Assembly (NCBI GenBank): GCA_948099385.1
Contig: CANUEZ040000029.1
Coordinates: forward strand, 3,317,501-3,381,500
Direction: 5' to 3'
DNA: 64,000 nucleotides
Origin: Fasciola hepatica
Taxonomy: Eukaryota; Platyhelminthes; Trematoda; Plagiorchiida; Fasciolidae
Shown here: piece by piece, positions 1-56,200 of the stretch
Layout of the letters: the number at the start of each line of letters is the position of its first letter
How positions within the stretch are numbered: the stretch's first letter is position 1
Translations under genes and position numbers: made by a program
The notes under the pieces: generated by a model
Told to the model about the DNA's origin: nothing
Database searches by the model: none
The model's input: the letters and a program-made list of their open reading frames with translations, nothing else

Positions 1-493
1 GGATCGTCTATTTGGACAGGCGCGTTTTACTACGCTCAAGTGATTATGATAAGAATTATTGTCTCATTTGTATCTAAGAAATAAAATCAAAGGTAATCCA
101 GTACTTCTTCCGTCGGAGAGGGCTGTCACACGTTTCTCATGTCGATACCACTTGTTTTAGGCCACTGTGGTCAGTCCATATGATTTCACTGCGTTTTGCG
201 CCACTCCAGTGTCCATAGTCGCCGACCACGTATCCGAGTAGTATACGACATCCTCCCCCCCAGTGGTCCACACCTCAGATTTCCACGATAGCTAGGAGTA
301 CATCAGAGAGGTCAAAAATGTTACAGGCCAGTTATACTTGTGGTGTTCAAGAGAAATCGGCCATATACCGATGTGCTCGTGTGCGTCACCAGTGAAAAGC
401 ATATTTGGTACATTTTTGACTTGACCCTATGATGCACGTGCCCGTATGGGTTTGTTTCTCTTCGTAACCAACCAACCAACCAATCGCATTCAG
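1..493. other. Upstream intron sequence of the ABCG2-like gene
   Basis: No exon, repeat family or RNA gene recognised. It ends with the polypyrimidine-poor acceptor of the first visible exon at 491-493. Confidence 0.5.
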
Positions 494-42900
<42,407 letters not shown>

Positions 42901-45900
42901 CTAGTCGAGAACTATGCGAACCATGTTCTTCATCTTTTATTTTTCTCATTCACACACTGCTCTGTCGGCTCGTACCACCACATCTGCCCATTCATGTGAT
43001 TTAATTGTGCCTCTTATGTACAACGCCCGTGTGTTCATTCCAGATAACCGATCTCTGCTGTCCAATGTATGTGATCAATACTATTTCTTGCTTATGGTTC
43101 AAAAGTAGGTCAAATTAATTCGTTCTCTTCTTTTTCTTTGTCACTCAGCCCGTTCAGTTCAAAACGTGCTTGAAAGTAATCCTTTTTGTAAATAACGCCT
43201 TCTTCATCAGTAGCCGCTTTTCAGCCCATCACTTGTTCTGCACGTGGGATTTCACGTTCGGCAACCTCCGACCCATTCGTTTATTACGGCTCCCCTTCCC
43301 GGATCTCATATGATTCCGGCCGTAAGTGACCATGATATCGCCACGTCTTTCTTGGTTCCCACAGCCTTCATTCTGCCGAAGAAGACTCTGCCCATCCTCA
43401 TTTTCGTACTGTTTCCTCTTTCTTTTCCCGCTCTCCCGTTCTCAACGGTTTTCTACTTACGCTTGACACGTTGACTGACTGGCCAACCGACTACCTTATG
43501 ATTTATTTGTTAGCATTATTGTATTCACTGAAGATAATACCACTTGTACGCAATATTTTACTATAGATTAATAATCTCGCTTCTAAAAATGATTATGAGA
43601 ATTCAGTTTTTTATTCGTCGATTTGACGCCTCTTTCTCCATGCAGACCCCTGAGAGTTTTCCGGTTTCGAATACGACGCCACTGAAAACCGTGAGAAGTT
43701 AATCCTCGAAGTCGACAGTATGAAAGGTTGATTTTATTCACAAATTTCAAGTTTTCGCATTCCGCACACTAAACAGTATTTGCTCTTGCTCCATTATGGT
43801 GTTCACTGCCTAAGGGAAATGTGCGGTAAAATGGAATTGAATACGCTGTTGATATTAATGTTTCCTCAATAATTTGAATAATGACTGAGAGACCAGTTGT
43901 GGACAGTAAGTCAGCTGACGGAAGCAATATAATGCTGATCTCAATCGGATTTATTAAATGCTCGCATACGGGATGAAGCATGATGCATCTATGAAAATCG
44001 GAAGAAAATCTGTTTGTTAGAGTAAATGCTATTTCAAAGGCAGATAATCATTGAGGATCATTACCGCGTAGCAGTGAGCACATATTCCCGTCCGAGCGTC
44101 GTTTAAACGGCTGTATATCAGCAGCATCTTGGGAATGCAAAGACACTGGAACCAGTCCTAATTGCTGTCTCAGTGTGATTCACATGACATGGTTCGGGCC
44201 GCGCCAACAACTTTTGAGGAACACCTGTGCTTGAATGAAGATCGACAGGGGTTCTCCTGGCAGCCATGCCACCCGCAAAAGCATCATGACAAAACAGTAC
44301 ACTTGCAGAATGAGGCCCTGAATGAATGGCTACAGCTCTAGTCGTTTGATAGTTCGTACGAGAGACGCAAATTTTGTCGAAACAAGCTGAATTGTCACGT
44401 GACTTATACCGAGGGAAAGTACTCAGAGCTCGAGGTCGCATAATTTCCCTGTTCCCGGGGTACAGATGGTGAGTGAAAGACAACTCTCCCATCCATGCGC
44501 TGCTGTTTTGGTTAATTGGCCCTCTAAATTGCATTGCGGTAGCGAGTTTAACCTTTACATTTCCTCGAAGAGGGTGATTCATAGACATCTCGAACAGTGT
44601 TGGCTAATTTCCGTTGTCTCTTCACTCCATTGACCCATGGCAATCAGGCGAAGAGGTATATTTTCTTCGTTTTTCATTGAAGTATGGATTTTGCGATAGT
44701 TTATTACTCTGTTCCCTGATGCAAACTGGGCACAACACAGATGAGGGCATTTGCATGATACAATCGAGTGAACAAATCAATCTTCAGGCTTCAAGCATCG
44801 TGACCGACTGCCTGCACCAAACATCGCACGACTTCGAGCTGATTTAGAAAGCCCTGATCGCACTGGATTTTGCATCGTTCGTGGATATGTTGGTCAAATT
44901 TTCACAACAATTCAAAGTTTATTTTGGATACCATTTTGCTTGCAAACAACTTCCACTCTGTTGGCAGGACCGTGATGTGGGACTGTTTATTCAGAAACAG
45001 GATATGAGGCGTTGTTTTAGGTCTATAAACGGTTTTACCGTAGCGGATTCCTATTCGTGAAAGGAATCACAGTTGCCTGACCAAAGTTGGTGAAGAATGA
45101 ACTGAGTCATGTCACGTCTTTCGAAAACACGATGGGTATATAAGAACAGCGAGTTCAGAGAGTCTGAACACACCCTGGAGAGGTCGAAATTCGCAACTTA
45201 CTACTCCGGTGCTCATTAGTAGTCAAAATAGCTTACTTTCATTACTGTTTGTCCGCACTCGATTAGGTCTTCAGTTCACTGTTCCGTGAAGTGCACATGC
45301 GCACAACCGCACTTCATGTCACATTACATCAATTTTGGCAGTAACATGAAGTATGTATATGCACTACACAGTGCGGTGAATTAAGAAACCAAATCGAGTG
45401 CGGTCAACCAATGACCTAACGCTAGCCTGGATGCGAAGCATTGGTTGCTTCACCATTCGCCTGACTATAGAGATAACTGTTTGTTTGACGCGATGGTTAG
45501 TTTCCATTTGTGCACTTAGGTGTTCACATGCCTCGGTATATCTCCGATATGGTCGAGCTAGCCTATGTTGAGAATAGACGACCTCAGCCTACGAAAAATT
45601 TGACGATTTCATCGCAAAAAAACCCGATTTACAATATCGTCAGTGCGATTTTGTGTTTTTGTCGTCCAGAGGTTTGCGGTTTATGGAAACATTCATTCCC
45701 GCAAGCCGTTCTGGCACCAAAAGACGGACACTCATGTGATACAGATTGTCAATCCATAAGGTCCATTGGCTACGGAACCGGACGCTCCCGTCCGAACAGC
45801 TCCTAACAAACTAGGATTCTTCACGTGTGTTGCTATCAGCATATTGATGGAACAGGTTTTAAGAGCTATGGATCTATCTATCCTAATTGTTTTCTAGAGA

Positions 45901-47081
45901 GACTATGCCCAAAAGATAGAGTTTTGTGACTGGTTCCTTCATAGACCCTCAATCTAACCATTAGCCGAATTATGGTTGATTTAGTTATCGACTTTCTCTC
46001 TGAATATTTCCGACTGAAAAATCCTTGCAGCTTCCTCCGCGTTCCACTTATTTTTGATGAAAATTCAAACCGACCGAATCCTCCCATTCTCTCTTAGTAT
46101 CACTGCGATCGCGAGCGGCTGGTTTTGCTTGTCCCATGCACACGACTACAGTCAACAATCCCATTTCGGATGGTAATCAGCCATGCTGGGTTCTTCTCAC
46201 TCAGGTTTCAATCAAGGCCCGTGTGTGTGCACTACACAAGACGGTGAATTGAGGAACTTAATCGATTACGGTCAAACAGTGATAAGACACTGTTTTGACT
46301 TCTACAAGCGCCGGGGGTAGTAAACTTCCCAATCAGTTGGCGTCTCAGGGATTCGCGGACCTCAATGAATGTGGCATCCGGAGGGACGGATGTGCGAGCA
46401 TTCAACAGAACATGTGACGTCGAAGATATCCGATTCAGGTACTTGTTCGTTCAACCGCAGAAAGACTGCTGACCTCAATGAGGAAAAGATCCGGAGCTTC
46501 TCTGTGAAAAAGTATCTTATGAAGTTGTTTTTATATTATTAAAAACGGTGAATTTGAGACAAATCCATTTTGATAGGTCGAAATATATGCCTATTTTAGG
46601 GTTATCCTGAAGATAGATAGATCAGGTCACCAAACAGCGACAAACGATTGAATTTCACAGAAGATCACAATGATTACTGAGGTTAGCAGACAAATACGCA
46701 GTCACTGGAATGGTTTCGCATGGGTGAGGATTGAGAATTCACAGTTATTGTGGCAATCGGAAAATAAAATACCTCTTGTAGAAAGTGGTACACTGAAGTG
46801 AAAATCACGCGAAGTAACCGAGGATTAGTAAGCATCCAATGAACAAAGACGGAGAGTAAATTTTTACGGGTTAAAAACAAGGAACGGAAGCTACATTCAA
46901 GGGGAAGAAATGAGAGATCACTGAAAACCAGATTTGAGTGTTATAGTCAAACTTTTCGAATTCTTAGCAGCCATACAAGCATGTTTGTTAAATTTCTCGA
47001 TGACCCCATGTGATCGACTTAGTTTGGTCTGGTTCTGACTTCCAAATCCCAGAACCCGACTGGAGCGGGGAAATGCGAGGA
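42901..47081. other. Intergenic region between convergent genes
   Basis: Holds the 3' UTRs of both genes, whose ends I could not place. A 60-bp direct repeat, diverged by about a quarter, occurs at 45361-45420 and 46229-46288 (both start GCACTACACA). A 156-codon ORF at 44118-44588 (-) has no recognised domain; no splice or codon evidence supports it. Confidence 0.45.
45361..46288. repeat. Diverged direct repeat pair
   Basis: 45361-45420 and 46229-46288 align from GCACTACACA through GGTGAATT, AAATCGA or TAATCGA and ACGGTCAA or GCGGTCAA. About 870 bp separate them. They could be two scraps of a dispersed repeat or ends of an old element; the interval between shows no transposase or RT. Confidence 0.4.
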
Positions 47082-47244
47082 CTATGATGCAAATGGCTCC
47101 ATGGAGATAACCTCCGAGGTCCAATTATCGGATGCATCCGGCTCCAGAGCTTCGATAGCATTGATCACCTGCTGCAAACTGGGCCTCAAACTTGGGTTCA
47201 CATCGAGCATAGATTTGATGAGATTTTTCATTCCAGGTGAAATC
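47082..47244 (-). CDS. STK16: STK16-like exon 7: C-lobe end and stop
   Basis: Acceptor GAAAG precedes 47244; TAG is at 47084-47082. It encodes ISPGMKNLIKSMLDVNPS then LRPSLQQVINAIEAL, ending EPFAS. This matches the ALRQLLNSMMTVDPHQRP region of human STK16, including the conserved C-lobe Arg. An in-frame TAA just upstream (about 47270) confirms that an intron ends here. Confidence 0.9.
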
Positions 47245-50200
47245 CTTTCGAGTGAATTAAGATAAAAGCGTTATTCAGATTGCACACTTATTCGAAGATA
47301 TCAAGGCTAGAATATCACATTATATCGAAGTGCTGTGATACAAAAGGCTATGCATGCAGTATTCAAGTTTTTATCAGCAGAGTTCTTAGAAGTAACCAAC
47401 CAGCGGTGGTAAGACGGTCTTCGCAGAGAACTCAAGGCAGTGAGTTTTCGGGTTCGAATCACACGACCGCTGATCAACCTCCAATGGGCCAATGAGCCTA
47501 CGTCCGGCTATACTGTACAATCTGACCAAAAAGTCCAGGATCGCTTCAATCCGGTCGAATTCTAGTTTTTGCTTCTGAAACAATTATCAGTAGTTACAAG
47601 TGCACAGCAGACACCACTGTACGGAGAGAAAACTCCCGGATATAATATCATCGCTCAGTGACAGCATTGTTCGCTGATCTTGGCTGTTACGAATACGATC
47701 TATGTCATCCAAATAGGAAAATCAGTATACCAAGATGCCCACACCATCCTTATAACTTGTGTTTTACCATCAGCCGGTTATCACAACTGAATTGGTTGCG
47801 AACTGTATTGTAAATGGGGGTCATCGGGCAGCTTTTTACCTAATCCGCAATCAAATGTCATATTTTAGCCTGGGAATGTAGCAAAAAGCGAAATTTTCGT
47901 TCTCGTCTACTAATTTTTATCATTGACTCTATTCTCCGAACCATTTTATATAACATGACTGTCGAACGAAGCATTCGACAATGTGGGATGAGAGTAATTT
48001 ATTTGTTGTCACTGCGTTTAGTATTCCTCGATTTGCTGAACAACTTTGCTAAGTCGGTTAGGTGTACACTGCTTGATTGTTCTTCTTTCCACCGCATTCT
48101 CAGATCACTATCACTTCAAAAGCATCAATCCTTTAATTTTCCTAGTTTACTGACATGGCTTACCGATTACTTTCCGGGACGTATCCAAAGCACTAAATCT
48201 GAGAGAAAGCCATCCTAACTTCCAACAAATAACTGGCGTTCTTAAAAACGCTATCCTTTAGCCCTTTTTCTCGCTCATGCGAACAACTTCCCTTCAAGCT
48301 CACGTGATATTGTAATAAAGGATGGTTTCCATGTAGTTCATACTGCATCCCGCAGCTTTCAGAAAGACCCTTCTAATTTTCACACATTTAAATTACCCAG
48401 AGTTGAATATATCAAGTATCTCGGAGTGACTTTAGACACCGACCTTCATTGATCATCTGATGCCACCGATTGCGTGAGCAAACTGCGACGCTTTTGTTCT
48501 CAAATTCGAAATCTCAGATGATTCCCAGTTAAGCCTATAGTCATCTCTTCATTTGTCCCTCAATGCGCTCTTCCAGTCTTACACTATTCCTACCCCGTGA
48601 TCATTCCAGAATTGTTAAAGAAAGAATTTAAAGTGACATGCCGAGGTATTTTTCCAATTAGTTGTGTCTTTTCCGCCCTGTTTATTAAACTAATCAACAA
48701 AGAATATGATTGATACGGGAGTGCCTGTGAAAATTAGCAATGGTCCAACCCAGCCTCTTTGTGGGAATCTTTCAAAACGCTGAAGACTTCAGAGCTCGGT
48801 CTCTATACCGTATTATTCTCACCAGAACAAACCCGCGTGGGGATTCTCCGGTGAAGTTACTCGGTCATTTGCTGGTGTACAAACGTCCGGTTTCCGCTGA
48901 GCTGCGTGAAAATCTTCTCTAGATCATGCGGTTTTTTTAATTCATACGTAACTTTCATTTTGTTCCCACGTATCTTAGTCGGTGAATCCAGTAATAAATG
49001 AAATATAAACATGATGCTTTTACAGGCCTGACGATACACTTTGTGGATCATTTTCACAACGGACTTTGTCATTTTGTGACATTGATCACTGGTAATCTCT
49101 CGTGGTTTGTAAACCAACAAAGCCTACAATGATCAGTACTGTAAGCACAATGTTCTAAATTTTAAGTGATTCGGTCAAGTTCAATGCTAACCAGTGATGT
49201 CAATAGAACGTTAGTCGGAGAATGCACTACTGGCATGAGGAGCCTGTATCTTAGATAATGGAAAAACACTTGCAGTTTTCGCATCTAAAAGTTCAACGGC
49301 ACAGTTGGACTTTTGGGCGAGAAGAGTGTAAGTGGATTTTCGACTATCTAAACGCTTAATCGATCGAATTGTTCGTTCACATGATTGTTCACGTGCGGCA
49401 ATAAAGAGTTATGTGACTGAAAGATTTGTTAAGTGTTAATCAGACACAGAAATGCGAAAAAAATTATGAAAAGACTAACCGCATATACTTTCCAGTTGTT
49501 GAGTGAACCTCGTACAAGAATGTGATTCATTCGTCATACAGGTCGGCGGACAGGCGATTTGAACTGCCCATTTGCCCGTTGTATAAAATAGTTCGATATG
49601 AGTCCTGTAGACTCATTTTTGATTAACTAACGTTACGGCATGTAAAATTATTTCGTCATTATTAAAGAATACAAATTCAGATTCATGAGTGCTTTGTTCG
49701 ATATCAAGAAAACGGTGCAGAAAATACAGAAACCTTAGGAGGAAACTCAGACGAAGGCATGCAAATTTAGTTGGCTAATTAGAGCGGATAAAGTATCCTT
49801 CAAACGCGTGTGGAACTGACACTCAACAGCGAACGACCACAGGGAAAAACTTACTTTGAGAGCGAATCCGAGGGAAAGAGAATGTTTGCAGAACATGCAG
49901 CAAGTGCCACACTGTCTCCTCTGGCATGAACTTTATCCATTGGTGACTCGAAAAAATACAAGGCATACAACAGACATCCTAAAGACTAGAAGAGAAAGTT
50001 TGATGCCCAATAGTGAATCGTCGAACAAATTACCCAGATATCCGCCCGTTCAGTGATAGATTGACCGAGTGGAGGCTGAAACCACTCGGGAGCACGATAT
50101 GTCATGGAGCAGTTCTCCGCTGCAAACTCCTGTGAAACAAAATTTGACACTAATTAGAATAATGCCTAAACTTGTTATAGTATTTAACCAGACAAAAAAG

Positions 50201-53200
50201 TTGACCAATCGCGAAAAGAACCAAACGGAAAGAATTGTCTTCTATAAACTTGCCTCTTAGGCAGATTAATCGAAGTGAATCGAGAAATCTAATCAGCTTC
50301 ATGTGAACAGAATGATTTTAAAGAAAATTTAGGCAGAGTAAACTCATGCAGTAATACGTACCACATTCAGATCCCGTGATCGATGTTGCTACCTTACCGC
50401 GGTGATTGGATCTTCATGCTACAATGACCCAGAGGGCTACGCCGATTGGAGAGAGCAAAGCGCTCCTTCAAGATCACTCATATCGGACAGGCCGAAGGTG
50501 AGTAGCTAGATAACAGCAATGCGGGTTTGTTAGAGAGCGTGGCGGGTTCTTCACCGGGTAACGAACTCTCTACATAAAAGCCACAAAAGCCCATAGACAG
50601 CAACTCGACTTGCGCGAATTTGGCCCACCGCTAAATAAGGGCGTTGTCTCTTGACTCTTACTCAGCTATCCTGAATGGGGTAAGATTTCCGAAAACACCG
50701 TGGGTATCCTCGTCTGGCAGACCACCATCCAAAAGATGCATGAACCGCTTATTCGGTCACCGCCTCCCAACACAAAAACTTCCTGTTGCCCGGCAGGTAG
50801 CGCTTGGCTGTGCACGGGCTAAAGCTGCTACCTCAAGTAAAAACCTGAGTGACGTTGGGCACACCACTTCATCCGTAATTCCCAAGATTCTTCATGAAAA
50901 GTTCCTCTACATATACCGCTGATGGACAGGTGTCATTTGAGACATCCATGAAGTCGGCTTATTCTCTCGCAGGAGCTAGCCGCACAAAAGTCAAAGTTGG
51001 TAGGTAAGATGAACTTGGACAAGCAAGTCACAAAACAAGCATTGTCAAAGTAATTACTTTCATTTACTCTCATCGATCCCATACGTATAACACCGGGTGA
51101 AAACTATTTAATCGTTAGTCGAATTGAGTAACCAAAGCGAGTTTAGAGGGACCGGTGTGTATTTGTTTGTGATTGCGGGTGACTGACTAAATCCACGGTA
51201 AGATAAGGATGAAGGTAATGCGTTTTTGGACGCGGCGGTTCTGGTGTAAGCGACCGATAGTGCCTTTAATCGCGATTATGTAACAAAACCTAGGAAAATT
51301 AGGCGCCTCACGTCTTCGTGACTGGGGTCGAAAAGATCTCTCTGGAGACACGGAAAGATATGGCAGTGAATTGTGAACAGTGGCGATCGTATTGCCACTT
51401 TCTGTCGAATCAGAATGATTGATCGATGTGTGTTTGTACAGTTATGCTGTGTATTCCGTGTGTTGGCTACTAGAGCGTTCTTTCCTTTATCCACCCCTGT
51501 AAGCCCACTCCCTGTCCATCTTGTATATCTATCTTTTCTACTGCTACGTGCAACATGGTGGGAAAAGCAGTGGTCAGGGGGGCTCGCCCTGCTGTTGAGC
51601 ACTGTACGATGATGACCTTCCAGCCGAAAAGAAAGATGTACGCGCAATGAGGGCAGATTCGACTGAGTGACGACTTCTGAACGGGGGCAAGAGGAGGCCC
51701 CGAGTGAACCAGAGAAAACAATGCCGTGGCATAGCATTTAAAGCATTTTTGATGCGTTGCGTAGTAAGCCACCTTACTGTCTCTCTTTTACACCGGATAC
51801 ATATGTGGATATTCCTTTTGGATACCCGTTTGACAGATGCATGAGTCTGGTGCCGTTTCTAACCATGAAAACGAACAGGTGAATCCGGATAGCACACGTA
51901 CAGTTTGAATCTGTTACACTAGATCAAGACTGATTGGATACATAAGAGCAATAAAACAGGTCATGTGACAAACCACACTGATGAGTTCTGTTATCTGAGC
52001 ACTTCTATCTCTACGGTGGTCAGATTTTCGGGTATAATGTCAAAGCGTACATAAAAGCACAGTACATTTTGAACAACCTCAGCCGTACATGGCACCGACG
52101 CCTTCCTGTCGAGAGTCAGACGTGTACCACAGTAGTTGAGTCCAGTTTGGCTGTAAGGTCTAGTAATCTGGCGGATTCGGAGCAGCGTTTCCTGCAAATC
52201 AGAAAACGTCAAGATGATCTATGCTGAAGTTGAGCTAATAGCATGTGAATAGATCAGACGCTAAACGTCAACATAGTTCGAGGCGTTCCGTAAGCCCCCG
52301 CATAAACTAATACTTTCGCTGAAGAACCTGACGATCGGAAGATGAATAAGTGACTCTTCGTGAAGAGGCAGGACGTCCGGAAAACCCTGGGCAAAAGGTT
52401 GTTTGAAATCCGTATTGCGCAGATCATACTAATCTCATCCCGGAACTTGCTACTGTAACGCACTTAGACATAAATCACTACACCCATCTTTACCAGTGTA
52501 AGTGTTAAGGCTTGTCTATTCACTTGTTGACATACGGCTCATCGAGTTTTCTTTCTATCTTTGCAGATCGTACTGATGGAACTTCGTCGGAAGAACACCG
52601 CATCCAGCATACTACAACTACTTCTCACTCAGAAATCAGAACCAAGTTCGGCTGGTACTAGATTGTAGGTTTTAAATCTCAAATGTCTAAAATGCACAAA
52701 CTGCACAGTTCATATGTACAAATGAATATGATGAGACCCGAAGTGAGAGATGGGCACAGGATCGGAATTTGAATGGAAGCATTGCTTCACGGTGGTCGAC
52801 AAACCAAGCCAGTTCTCTTTTTCAAATTTATCCAACAATTCATCACAGGTTGGACCTTGTAGGATCAGAAGTCTACTTGCTGCAGGTTTGAGACACTACA
52901 TGTACTGGTCAGATGTCACGCGCTTGCCTTAAAAGATTTTTATCGAGCTATTTTATTATCTGCTTATGTCGTTCTCTGCGATTTCTGCTCGCTTCTTGTG
53001 TTACGATTTCTGCTCAAGGTATTACGCTGCAACATAGCAACTGAAACCACAACACCCGGATGTTAAGCTGGCGGTTACCTGTAATCTATACGAAGATCGG
53101 AGATAACTGGGATGTCTAGGTCATTGACTATGAAGTGTGAAGTGAGAGGTTTGAACTATCCACCACTGCCAGACAACCTTGATGGTAGACAGCACTACTA

Positions 53201-56200
53201 CATAGACAGCTGTTTTATCAACTACACCTTTCCTCATCAAGCCTTAGCCAAAACTCGCAATTCTTTAGCCACGACCCACAATCCTTTAGCCACGATCCAC
53301 CATTCTTTAGCCTTGACGCACAACCTTTAGCCATGCCGCTGCAAGCCAGTCAGGTCAAAAGTATTGGAATATAATGACATCAACAGATACTGGAACAATT
53401 TATTCTTTTTTTGTTTACAAAGATTGGTGTTGCAATGCTAACGGAACAAATGAGAAAGTGTGACAATCATATGCTGCGAACTTGACTGTGGTAACGGTAT
53501 CAAATGCTGCACCGCAAATTGATTGGAGAAGGTTTAAACGATGTGCCCGTATCGTCCAACCATGTGGCACAGTCCTTATTACTGTTGCATTTTCAGTGAA
53601 CCAGTTCTTAATGTACTAAAAATATAGACAAATTAAAGTGGCAAACATTTTACCTGTTTGAATTCATTGAAGGCCTCCTCAATCGGATTGAAAAATGGAC
53701 TATACGGTGGGAGAAAACGTATTTGATGATTGGTGTAATTGCGCGTCCACAGCCCTCCGATGAACGGGCGCATTGTCAACGATAAATACTATTGGAACAT
53801 CTGGTTGCTCAGTAGCAATAGACGCTGAGCAGCATGAGAAAAACTCATTAAAAATATGCCATGTAGTCTTTGTATGACATTCATACTTCAAGATGCTGAC
53901 GATAGATGAACAAACTAATATGTTCAAGTTAGTTCCTCTACTTGACGGTAGAATTCGGATAGCTTTACATCCTACTTTTGAGCGTCCATAGCTACGACAA
54001 CACCATATGTTGTAGTTGGTCTCATCAATATACAGCCTCGAAGTTGCAGTACCTCATGGTTGCAGGCAATGGGCGTATTCTGTTCGTTTAGATTTGGTTG
54101 CATCTGAGTTTTGTTCCACTGGTTAAATGGTCAGCTTCTTAATTGAATAGTGATGCCCATCCAGCAATCAATCCATGGATGACTTGCTGAATTTTGTGCT
54201 TGGGAAATCCTTCAACTGCCTCAACGTGCTTGTGGGGTTTTCGTCCATCACTTCATACAAACGCCTGACAAGCTCGCCGTTGAACTTCGTGTTGTAGGAC
54301 CCAGATGTAAATGCCGTTTCCCTTTCTGTAGCTGCAATAGCACGGCAGGTTTTGATCTTGATGTTGAGGTGTTTGGCAATGTCCTTTAAATCATTTCCCC
54401 TTCGTGCGCATTCGATTGCTTTGCGTCGATCTTCAGCGCTGGTGAAACGGTGCGACCTTTTATTCTCACCCATATTAATGCTCTCTATGTTGTTAAGGGG
54501 TGATCGGTACGGTGCCAGGTGAAGTATGGCGAGTAATATAGCAAACGGCCGAGGGGTGTGAACATCGCCTGACTGCCTCCAAACGAGATATGAACCAATC
54601 GAAAAAGAGTCTTTCCATGCAAGGGTAAAATGTCACAAACAAGCAGTCCTGTAAGCAAAATCTGTAATGTACCAAACGGTACTGTTTTGCATTTCAAGTC
54701 ATATACAAATATCAAAACTGGATATGATGGAACAAAATAAAGGTTTGGTTCATAAGGCCTTTAGATCACTGGATACATTAGAATTTCGAGAGCAATACAC
54801 ACAGTTGTCGTAAGTATATCCCCATTATTGTCATCAATCTATTTATGTTGCGACATTTGACCCCATTACTATCACCGAAATTACAACAGTAATAGGGACT
54901 GTGCCACATGGTTGGACGATACGGGCACATCGTTTAAACCTTCTCCAATCAATTTGCGGTGCAGCATTTGATACCGTTACCACAGTCAAGTTCGCAGCAT
55001 ATGATTGTCACACTTTCTCATTTGTTCCGTTAGCATTGCAACACCAATCTTTGTAAACAAAAAAAGAATAAATTGTTCCAGTATCTGTTGATGTCATTAT
55101 ATTCCAATACTTTTGACCTGACTGGCTTGCAGCGGCATGGCTAAAGGTTGTGCGTCAAGGCTAAAGAATGGTGGATCGTGGCTAAAGGATTGTGGGTCGT
55201 GGCTAAAGAATTGCGAGTTTTGGCTAAAGCTTGATGGGAAAAGCTGTAGATGGGGATACTAACTCTCTCGTCGAGGATAAAACGAATAGAAGCATAAAGA
55301 ACAAGCATTCAGAAAGGAAAGTTATAAATGGAAATTATGAAGACAAGGAAAAAGTTCAAACGTAAATACGTAGCCTAATACGGCACCTAGTCACGTCACC
55401 TAATATATCCAACCATCAGGTGGGCGGATCTCAAGGACCTAAACCCGAAAATCTAACACGTCCGATTCAGCCAAGTCCATCGGCTGAGGATTTCATCTTT
55501 TTGTCGTGTCATGGACTGCCTGTTCCAGGAAACGATGTACACAAAGAAGCTCTATCTGTGGGCATGTGTAACATGTTCTAATCACTCTAACTTGTTTACA
55601 TTATTTGTCCGAATATTCCCACGGGGCACATGTAGAACAACACAAGGTGGCGAACAAGCTCGTTTTCAGTGATTCGTGCTTACATTAGCCGCTTGCTACA
55701 GTGACTGGCCTCTACATCCGAAAGTCCTGCGCCTAACCTCAATATTACTGACGCGATATTCCCGCCATGCTCCAGCAACATTGCGAAGGCACTGACACTC
55801 AAACACCAACAGTCTTTGTCTACGTCCTACCCTTAACGGAGAATATTACCAGCGAGCAGTTTGGATGCGTTACCTAACAAGGTAACTGCTGTGGTTTACC
55901 TACGATGACCTGTTTTCTTTTTTGTAAATCGGTGCAACCACCGAACAGCACCATTCTCTGCGAATCTCTTACTTTTCTAGGACTATCCTGAGGATTGTTT
56001 TATTAGCTCCGTATTTGAAGAAACACGGAGACAACCCATCCGGTCGAGCACCTTTTTACCTTTTCACATAACCTTCATTTCTGATGGAAGAGCGATATCT
56101 ACCTGTATTCCATAGTCGATTGATTGTTACCACGTGTTCTGTTCTTGCCCATTAACTCTAGTGTGAAGACTCCTCTACCTTCAAACCATCTCAGTCTATA

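Larger units (their letters stand above)
53235..55236 (-). mobile_element. IS630-Tc1-mariner-like DNA transposon with long inverted repeats
   Basis: 2002 bp. Inverted repeats 53235-53598 and 54873-55236 are both 364 bp with no indel and about five mismatches by eye, three of them in the innermost 15 bp. The transposase relic lies between them on the minus strand. The outer about 100 bp of each repeat contain about five units of a 21-bp tandem motif starting CTTTAGCCA. Similarity may continue about 20 bp further out (CTACA...TTTCC), so the exact ends and any TA target duplication are uncertain. It sits in the 6.6-kb STK16 intron in the same orientation as the gene. Confidence 0.88.

Noticed and set aside
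47386..47720. Minus-strand ORFs with exon-like acceptors between STK16 exons 6 and 7
   Set aside because: STK16 exons 6 and 7 join in phase without them; the region contains a tRNA-like repeat and no kinase motif.
51991..52212. Minus-strand 73-codon ORF after a strong acceptor as an STK16 exon
   Set aside because: No kinase similarity, and the true activation-segment exon is at 50034-50129.
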